Shown piece after piece: positions 55,015-64,000 of a stretch of DNA of 64,000 nt; the first letter of the stretch is position 1, and each line of letters opens with the position of its first letter. This DNA is from Pseudomonas sp. ML96 (lineage in GTDB: Bacteria > Pseudomonadota > Gammaproteobacteria > Pseudomonadales > Pseudomonadaceae): positions 149,231-213,230 of the forward strand of contig NZ_JPMY01000009.1 in NCBI RefSeq assembly GCF_000761545.1. Direction: 5' to 3'. The notes beneath the pieces were generated by a model. The model made no database searches. It was not told where the DNA came from and worked only from the letters and a program-made list of their open reading frames with translations. The translations under genes and the position numbers were made by a program.

Positions 55015-56817
55015 ATGTCCGAGTCCCTGCTCAGTTCCCGCAACCTGGCCTTCGAACTCTACGAAGTGCTGGACGCCGAAGCCCTGACCCAGCGCGAGCG
55101 CTTCGCCGACCACAACCGCGAAACCTTCGACGCGGCCATCGCCACCGCGCGCGGCATCGCCGAGGAGCTGTTCGCCCCGCACAACCGCAAGAACGACGAG
55201 CACGAACCGCAGTACGTGGACGGCGCCGCAGTGCTGATCCCGGAAGTCGCCCCGGCGCTCAAGGCCTTCCACGAGGCCGGCTTCCTCAATGCCACCCGCG
55301 ACTTCGAGGCCGGAGGCATGCAGCTGCCCAACCTGCTGTCGCAGGCCTGCTTCGCGCACTTCCAGTCGGCCAACTGCGCCACCAGCTCCTACTCGATGCT
55401 GACCATGGGCGTGGCCAACCTGATCGAGGCCTTCGGCAGCGACGAGCAGAAAGCCCGTTACCTGCAGCCGATCATCGACGGCCGCTTCTTCGGCACCATG
55501 GGCCTGACCGAGCCGCACGCCGGCTCCTCGCTGTCGGACATCCGCACCAAGGCCGAGCCGCATGCCGACGGCAGCTACCGCCTGAAGGGCAACAAGATCT
55601 TCATCTCCGGCGGCGACCAGCCGATCTCCGAGAACATCGTGCACATGGTCCTGGCCAAGCTGCCGGACGCACCGCCCGGAGTGAAGGGCATCAGCCTGTT
55701 CCTAGTGCCCAAGTTCCTGGTCAACGACGACGGCTCGCTGGGCCAGCGCAACGACGTGACCCTGGCCGGTCTGTTCCACAAGATGGGCTGGCGCGGCACC
55801 ACCTCCACCGCGCTGAACTTCGGCGATAACGGCGACTGCGTCGGCTATCTGGTGGGCAAGCCGCACGCCGGCCTGTCCTACATGTTCCAGATGATGAACG
55901 AGGCACGCATCGGCGTTGGCATGGGCGCGATCATGCTCGGCTACGCCGGCTACCTCTATTCGCTGGAGTACGCCCGCGAGCGCCCGCAGGGTCGTCATCC
56001 GGATGGCAAGGACCCGACCAGCCCGCAGGTGGCGATCATCGAGCACGCCGACGTACGGCGCATGCTGCTGACCCAGAAGGCCTACGTCGAAGGCGCCTTC
56101 GACCTCGGCCTGTACGCCGCCCGCCTGTTCGATGACACCCACACCCTGGCCACTGCGGAAGAGCGCGCCCAGGCCCTGGAGCTGCTTGATCTGCTGACCC
56201 CGATCGTCAAATCCTGGCCATCCGAGTTCTGCCTCAAGGCCAACGAACTGGCGATCCAGGTGCTCGGCGGCCACGGCTACACCCGCGAATACCCGGTGGA
56301 GCAGTACTACCGCGACAACCGCCTGAACCCGATCCACGAAGGCACCCACGGCATCCAGTCGCTCGATCTGCTCGGCCGCAAGGTGTCGATGAACGGCGGC
56401 GCCGCGCTCAAGCGCCTGATGGGCCTGATCCAGGACACCTGCCAGCGCGCTGCGGCGTTCGAGTCGCTGAACCGCCTGCGCGAGCCGCTGGAGCAGTTGG
56501 TACAAAAACTGGGTGGCGTGACCCTGGCCCTGCTCGGCGACCTGCTCGCCGGCAAGGTCAACCAGGGCCTGGCCAACTCGGCGCTGTACCTCAAGGTGTT
56601 CGGCCACGCGGTGATCGGCTGGCGCTGGCTGGAACAGGCGATCCGCGCCGAAGAAGGTCTAGCGCGCGGCAACGCCGCTGACACCGAGTTCTACCAAGGC
56701 AAGCTGCAGGCCGCGCGCTACTTCCTGACCTGGGAAGTGCCGAGCTGCCACCACGAGCTGGCCATCCTCGAGGCTCGCGACGACACCTGCCTGGCGATGC
56801 GCGAGGCCTGGTTCTGA
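55015..56817 (+). CDS. Acyl-CoA dehydrogenase (600 residues, PA5020-like)
   Basis: A 600-residue member of the large acyl-CoA dehydrogenase subfamily, which has a C-terminal extension beyond the usual 380. It has TMGLTEPHAGSSLSDI and the FAD/substrate region VLGGHGYTREYPVEQYYRD, with a Glu/Asp-rich HEGTHGIQSLDLLGR after it. It oxidises acyl-CoA in beta-oxidation and passes electrons to ETF. I chose the ATG at 55015 (MSESLLSSRNLAFEL), with CGGAG upstream. Chain-length preference unknown. Confidence 0.92.
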   Translation: MSESLLSSRNLAFELYEVLDAEALTQRERFADHNRETFDAAIATARGIAEELFAPHNRKNDEHEPQYVDGAAVLIPEVAPALKAFHEAGFLNATRDFEAGGMQLPNLLSQACFAHFQSANCATSSYSMLTMGVANLIEAFGSDEQKARYLQPIIDGRFFGTMGLTEPHAGSSLSDIRTKAEPHADGSYRLKGNKIFISGGDQPISENIVHMVLAKLPDAPPGVKGISLFLVPKFLVNDDGSLGQRNDVTLAGLFHKMGWRGTTSTALNFGDNGDCVGYLVGKPHAGLSYMFQMMNEARIGVGMGAIMLGYAGYLYSLEYARERPQGRHPDGKDPTSPQVAIIEHADVRRMLLTQKAYVEGAFDLGLYAARLFDDTHTLATAEERAQALELLDLLTPIVKSWPSEFCLKANELAIQVLGGHGYTREYPVEQYYRDNRLNPIHEGTHGIQSLDLLGRKVSMNGGAALKRLMGLIQDTCQRAAAFESLNRLREPLEQLVQKLGGVTLALLGDLLAGKVNQGLANSALYLKVFGHAVIGWRWLEQAIRAEEGLARGNAADTEFYQGKLQAARYFLTWEVPSCHHELAILEARDDTCLAMREAWF

Positions 56818-56848
56818 TCCACGGCTAAGCCGCTGATTTGCCGAGAAG

Positions 56849-56880
56849 AACGCCCCGCACCATGCGGGGCGTTTCCTTTT
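56849..56880 (+). terminator. Intrinsic terminator of the acyl-CoA dehydrogenase gene
   Basis: Ten-bp stem AACGCCCCGC / GCGGGGCGTT with an ACCAT loop, followed by TTCCTTTT. Confidence 0.88.
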
Positions 56881-57002
56881 GACAGGATGGCAAAGCGGCA
56901 GGTTATTATCCGGCATGATCTCTGCTTGGGTTCTACTCGCCGCGACCGCGCGCGGGCAGAACCTGGAGCGTCGCCCCTCGCCTTTTCGCCCGGAGTACGC
57001 CC

Positions 57003-58745
<1,743 letters not shown>

Positions 58746-58871
58746 GGCCGATTCGCGGCGCGGGCGAACCTGCGCCGCCAACCGGCGTCAAACATGCCCT
58801 GCGCCTCGGCGCCGTCACGGCGCCTGGCATATCATTAGCCGCATTTCCTGCCACGAGCCCAGCACTCGACC

Positions 58872-61800
58872 ATGTCTTTCCTGCGCCCCGTCTTCGCCGG
58901 TCTGTTTCTCGGCCTCTGCCTGACCTCAGCCCCTGTCTCCGCGGCCGAGCCGCCTTCGGCCAAGTCCGTGCAGGCCCAGCTCGACACCCTCGGCGACCGC
59001 AAGCTGCCGGAAGCCGACAACAACGCCATGAAGGCGCGCCTGGAAGGCACCCTCACCTTCCTCGCCAGCCGCCTGGAGAGCCAGCAGAAGCTGGAGGCGC
59101 TGAAGATCCAGCTGCGCGACGCACCGCGCCTGACCGGCGAGGCCCAGCGCGAATTCAACCGGCTGAAGAACACCGCCCCGGTGAACGTCGCCAGCCGCTA
59201 CGGCAAATCCAGCGTCACCCAGCTGGAACAGCTGCTCGATGAGCGCAGCAACCAGCTGGCCAACTGGCAACAGGAACTGGCCGAGGCCAGCAGCCTGCTG
59301 ATCACTGCGCAAACCCGCCCCGAGCGTGCGCAGGCGGAGATCAGCAGCAACCAGACCCGCAGCATGCAGATCAACAATCTGCTCAAGGTCGGCAAGGAGG
59401 CCGGCAAGCCGCTCTCTCCCGAGTACCGCGACCAGCTCAACGCCGAATTGGCCGCGCTCGAGGCGCAGACCGAACTGCGCCGCCAGGAGCTGGCCGGCAA
59501 CAACCTGCTACAGGACCTCGGCAGCGCGCGCCACGAACTGCTGCAGGAGCGCATCCGCCGCCTCGACCAGGAAAGCCTCGACCTGCAGACGCTGATCAGC
59601 GACAAGCGCCGCGAGAGCTCCGAGCAGACGGTCGCAGAACTGTCGCGCGAGGCCGAGAAGGCCACTCCCGACAGCCTGCTGGCCCAGGAAAGCGCCACCA
59701 ACCTGAAGATTTCCGACTACCTGCTGCGCGCCACCGAGCGCCTCAACCAGCTGACCCGGATGAACCTGGAAGCCAAGCAGCAGCTCGATAGCGTGCAGCA
59801 GGCCACCCAGGCCCTGGATGAGCAGGTCAGCGTGCTCAAGGGCAGCCTGCTGCTGGCCAAGATCCTCTACCAGCAGAAACAGGCCCTGCCGCGCCCGCAG
59901 CTGGACCGCAACCTGGCCGACGAGATCGCCGACATCCGCCTGTATCAGTTCGAGCTGAACCAGCAACGCGACAAGCTCGGCGACCTCAACGCCTACGTCG
60001 ACAACCTGCTGGCCAGCCAGCCGAGCGAGCAGGTTACCCCCGAGCTGCGCAAGACCCTGCTCGACCTGGCGACCACCCGCAACGACCTGCTGCAGCACAT
60101 GAACCGTGAGCTGAACACCCTGCTCAACGAGTCCATCACCCTGCAGCTGAACCAGAAGCAGCTGCAGGAAATGATCGGCACCCTGCGTGCCACGCTGGAC
60201 GAGCAGATGTTCTGGATTCCCAGCAACAAGCCGCTCGACCTGGCCTGGCTGCAGCAGCTGCCGCACCTGCTGGAACGCCAGCTGAAAACCATGCCCTGGG
60301 GCTCCGGCGTGCGCGAGCTGGGCGCCGGCCTGGTCGACCGCCCCTGGCTGTTCATTCCCCTGTTGCTGGTGATCGGCGCGCTGCTGTGGCGCCGTAGCTG
60401 GCTGTACGACAAGCTCGGCAAGCTGAGCGAGGACATCGGCCACTACAAGCGCGACAGCCAGATGCACACGCCGAAGGCGATCCTCTTCAACGTGCTGCTG
60501 GCCCTGCCGGTGACCCTGTTCCTCACCCTCTGCGGCGTGGCCCTGCTGGTCGACGCCCGCGGCCAGAACGCCACCCTCGGCAGCGCCCTGCTGGAGATGG
60601 CCCAGGCCTGGCTGGTGTTCTACACCCTGTACCGCATCCTCTCTCCCGGTGGCGTGGCCGAACTGCACTTCCGCTGGCCGCGCCCGCAGGTGGCGCTGCT
60701 GAGCAAGCAGGTGCGCCGCCTGGGCCTGGTGGTGATGGCGCTGGTGGCGGTGGTGACCGTTGCCGAGCATCAGCCGCAGGCCCTGGCCGATGACGTGATT
60801 GGCATCCTCGTGGTGCTCACCGGCTACGCGCTGATGACCCTGATCCTCGGCAAGCTGCTGCTGGCCGAGCCGATGCGCGAGCAGACCTCGCCATTCCGCC
60901 TGCTGGTCGGCATCGGCGTGTCCTTGCTGCCGCTGGCCTTCATCGTCGCGGTCGGCTTCGGCTACTACTACACCTCGCTCAAGCTCACCGACCGCCTGAT
61001 CAACACCCTCTACCTGCTGATCCTCGCCCTGCTGATCGAGGCCGCCTTCGTCCGCGGCCTGGCGGTAGCCGCGCGCCGCCTGGCCTACGCCCGAGTCCTG
61101 GCCAAGCGCCAGGCGCAGACCAAGGAGAACGAGCAAGGCGACGAAGTGGCGGTCGAGGAGCCGGGCCTGGACATCGACCAGATCAACCAGCAGTCCCTGC
61201 GCCTGATCCGCCTGGCCCTGCTCGGCGGCTTCCTCGCCTGCATGTACCTGGTCTGGGCTGACCTGATCAGCGTGTTCGCCTACCTCGACCAGATCACCCT
61301 GTACCAGTATGCCGCCGGCACCGGCGCCACCGCCACGCAGATCCCCATCAGCCTGCTCGACGTGCTCGGCGCGCTGATCATCGCCGGCATCACCATCGCC
61401 CTGGCGCGCAACCTGCCGGGCCTGCTGGAGGTACTGGTGCTGTCCAAGCTGCGCCTGGCCCAGGGCAGCGCCTACGCCACCACCACCTTGCTGTCCTACG
61501 CCATCGCCGGCATCGGCTTCGTCACCGCGCTGTCCACCCTCGGGGTCAGCTGGGACAAACTGCAGTGGCTGGTCGCCGCGCTCTCCGTGGGTATCGGCTT
61601 CGGCATGCAGGCGATCTTCGCCAACTTCATCTCCGGCCTGATCCTGCTGTTCGAGCGGCCGATCCGCATCGGCGACCTGGTGACCGTCGGCACCGTCACC
61701 GGCACGGTCAACCGTATCCGCATCCGCGCCACGCACATCACCGACAGCGACCGCAAGGAAGTGATAGTGCCGAACCAGATCCTCCTTACCAGCCAGCTGA

Positions 61801-62186
61801 TCAACTGGACCCTGACCGATACCGTGACCCGTGTCGTGCTGGTCTACACGGTCAACCGCGGCGCGGACCTGGAGATGGTGCGCAAGCTGCTGTTGCAGGC
61901 AGCCCAGGAGAACAGCCGCGTGCTGCGCGACCCGGCGCCCAACGTACAGCTGAAAACCTACGGTGCCAGCACCCTGGAGCACGAGCTCAAGATCTACGTA
62001 CGCGAACTCGGCGATCGCGGCCTGGCCACCGACGAGCTGAACCGACGCATCGACCAGCTGTTCCAGGAGCACGACATCAACCTCGCCTCGACGCCGAAGA
62101 TGGACGTGGTCTTCAGCCGCAAGCCCGCCGCTCACCCAGCGGAGGCAGAAGCCGAAACCAACGCACCGCAGCAGCCGGCGAGCTGA
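58872..62186 (+). CDS. Large mechanosensitive channel, MscK/KefA type
   Basis: A 1104-residue inner-membrane channel. A signal peptide (cleavage near residue 26, PVSAAEP) precedes a long periplasmic coiled-coil domain (about 30-480). Some ten membrane helices follow (about 490-900), then the MscS pore and beta domain (about 890-1090): GFGMQAIFANFISGLILLFE, RIGDLVTVG and VPNQILL. This is the MscK/MscM size class that opens under osmotic downshock. It is preceded by a GGCGCCG-TCA-CGGCGCC hairpin (58808-58824). Confidence 0.92.
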   Translation: MSFLRPVFAGLFLGLCLTSAPVSAAEPPSAKSVQAQLDTLGDRKLPEADNNAMKARLEGTLTFLASRLESQQKLEALKIQLRDAPRLTGEAQREFNRLKNTAPVNVASRYGKSSVTQLEQLLDERSNQLANWQQELAEASSLLITAQTRPERAQAEISSNQTRSMQINNLLKVGKEAGKPLSPEYRDQLNAELAALEAQTELRRQELAGNNLLQDLGSARHELLQERIRRLDQESLDLQTLISDKRRESSEQTVAELSREAEKATPDSLLAQESATNLKISDYLLRATERLNQLTRMNLEAKQQLDSVQQATQALDEQVSVLKGSLLLAKILYQQKQALPRPQLDRNLADEIADIRLYQFELNQQRDKLGDLNAYVDNLLASQPSEQVTPELRKTLLDLATTRNDLLQHMNRELNTLLNESITLQLNQKQLQEMIGTLRATLDEQMFWIPSNKPLDLAWLQQLPHLLERQLKTMPWGSGVRELGAGLVDRPWLFIPLLLVIGALLWRRSWLYDKLGKLSEDIGHYKRDSQMHTPKAILFNVLLALPVTLFLTLCGVALLVDARGQNATLGSALLEMAQAWLVFYTLYRILSPGGVAELHFRWPRPQVALLSKQVRRLGLVVMALVAVVTVAEHQPQALADDVIGILVVLTGYALMTLILGKLLLAEPMREQTSPFRLLVGIGVSLLPLAFIVAVGFGYYYTSLKLTDRLINTLYLLILALLIEAAFVRGLAVAARRLAYARVLAKRQAQTKENEQGDEVAVEEPGLDIDQINQQSLRLIRLALLGGFLACMYLVWADLISVFAYLDQITLYQYAAGTGATATQIPISLLDVLGALIIAGITIALARNLPGLLEVLVLSKLRLAQGSAYATTTLLSYAIAGIGFVTALSTLGVSWDKLQWLVAALSVGIGFGMQAIFANFISGLILLFERPIRIGDLVTVGTVTGTVNRIRIRATHITDSDRKEVIVPNQILLTSQLINWTLTDTVTRVVLVYTVNRGADLEMVRKLLLQAAQENSRVLRDPAPNVQLKTYGASTLEHELKIYVRELGDRGLATDELNRRIDQLFQEHDINLASTPKMDVVFSRKPAAHPAEAEAETNAPQQPAS

Positions 62187-62243
62187 CCAGCAAACGCCGG
62201 GACCGCCCATCCCGGCGATTTCCCCCGGGCGTTGCCCGCATGA

Positions 62244-63716
<1,473 letters not shown>

Positions 63717-63726
63717 GCCACACAGG

Positions 63727-63748
63727 TGCGCAGTTTTCTGCGCACCAC
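63727..63748 (+). terminator. Hairpin after selO
   Basis: Perfect 9-bp stem GGTGCGCAG / CTGCGCACC with a TTTT loop, 10 bases after the stop. No T-tract follows. Confidence 0.5.
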
Positions 63749-63794
63749 TCCCTCTCGTCCCCGCTCCACGCCCCATCCCGCGCCCATCTGGCGC

Positions 63795-63856
63795 CCTGCG
63801 CAAGCCCCTGCACAGCCCTGCGCCAGTTGTTGCACAACCTTTGGTGACCTGGCGCA
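63795..63856. promoter_or_regulatory. Repeat array upstream of the sigma-54 promoter (candidate UAS)
   Basis: Three direct repeats CCTGCRC(A)AG begin at 63795, 63807 and 63817, close to helical phase. The last is part of an inverted repeat TGCGCCAG (63819-63826) / CTGGCGCA (63849-63856). They lie about 70-130 bases upstream of the promoter, where enhancer-binding proteins usually bind. Confidence 0.45.
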
Positions 63857-63920
63857 CAAGCGCTTTTCTTGGCCTTGCCTAGCTTGGCTGTAGGCCGCGC
63901 CGTAACTGGTCTTAGGTCGC

Positions 63921-63937
63921 CTGGCACGTCCCTTGTA
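63921..63937 (+). promoter_or_regulatory. Sigma-54-type promoter
   Basis: CTGGCACG-N4-TTGTA: the -24 GG (63923-63924) and the -12 position (G63935-T63936) are separated by exactly 10 bases. The -24 half matches the consensus fully; the -12 half has GT instead of GC. Transcription would start near 63947. Confidence 0.6.
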
Positions 63938-63991
63938 CTCCTCCGAGCTCCCGGACCGATCCGGTCCTCGTCTCAATGCAAGGAGCGCAAC

Positions 63992-64000
63992 ATGCCAACA
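63992..64000 (+). CDS. 5' end of an unidentified gene (runs off the window)
   Basis: ATG CCA ACA preceded by AAGGAG six bases upstream (63980-63985). Only Met-Pro-Thr is visible, so the product cannot be identified. The upstream sigma-54-type promoter suggests control by an enhancer-binding protein, for example of nitrogen or carbon supply. Confidence 0.6.

Overview
The window is chromosomal DNA of a Pseudomonas species, GC-rich and densely coded. The evidence is gene content and order. From the left end (PilZ-like gene, fimX, serB) to the right end (nhaP2, mscK-type channel, selO), the genes follow, with gaps and insertions, the order I remember from the PAO1 region around PA4958-PA5023. Protein divergence and several rearrangements make P. 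aeruginosa itself unlikely. I saw no rRNA, tRNA, CRISPR array or intact insertion sequence. There are 47 complete genes and the first three codons of a 48th.

Layout. (1) 0-7.5 kb: a PilZ-variant protein and the degenerate c-di-GMP receptor FimX, then serB on the opposite strand, a serB-adjacent Smp-family membrane protein and a small membrane hydrolase. (2) 7.5-13.2 kb: Kdo transferase WaaA, a LysR regulator divergent from an SMR efflux pump, an FAD oxidoreductase coupled to an aldo/keto reductase, and an unassigned 312-residue protein. (3) 13.2-30.1 kb: a lipopolysaccharide region. hldE makes ADP-heptose and msbA flips lipid A-core. An O-antigen ligase and a kinase-like protein face an outer-core glycosyltransferase/carbamoyltransferase operon. 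A tightly overlapping inner-core operon (waaF-waaC-waaG-waaP-wapP-wapQ and a double-kinase gene) follows. (4) 30.2-38.7 kb: ilvE and glnE, divergent from the pyruvate dehydrogenase genes aceE-aceF. (5) 38.8-44.5 kb: an MFS exporter, a small secreted protein, the phosphodiesterase DipA, msrA and a 65-residue YjfB-like protein. (6) 44.5-54.9 kb: a stretch with no counterpart at this place in the gene order I remember. It holds a CrtI/RetSat-type oxidoreductase divergent from a PadR regulator, a lipoprotein-type malate:quinone oxidoreductase, an HD-GYP protein, an orphan TRAP binding protein, a reduced chemoreceptor, a CSLREA beta-helix protein, a MITE-like palindrome and rlmJ. (7) 54.9-64 kb: acyl-CoA dehydrogenase, nhaP2, a giant mechanosensitive channel, selO and a sigma-54-type promoter for a gene that runs off the end.

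How the parts work together. WaaA, HldE, WaaC, WaaF, WaaG, the WaaP/WapP/WapQ kinase family, the carbamoyltransferase, the outer-core glycosyltransferases, MsbA and WaaL together form most of a core-LPS assembly line. Four proteins concern c-di-GMP: the PilZ variant, FimX, DipA and the HD-GYP protein. The regulatory DNA is unusually readable: paired palindromes upstream of aceE, paired palindromes between the PadR gene and its neighbour, a LysR-type box at the SMR pump, inverted repeats upstream of the MFS gene, and a sigma-54-like promoter at the right end.

Most interesting points: six protein-kinase-like folds on five LPS genes, two of which lack the catalytic Asp; the PadR operator pair laid over both divergent promoters; the aceE operator pair spaced by five helical turns; and the MITE-like element that abuts the stop codon of the CSLREA gene. 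All names rest on reading the translated sequence and family knowledge; no database search was run.
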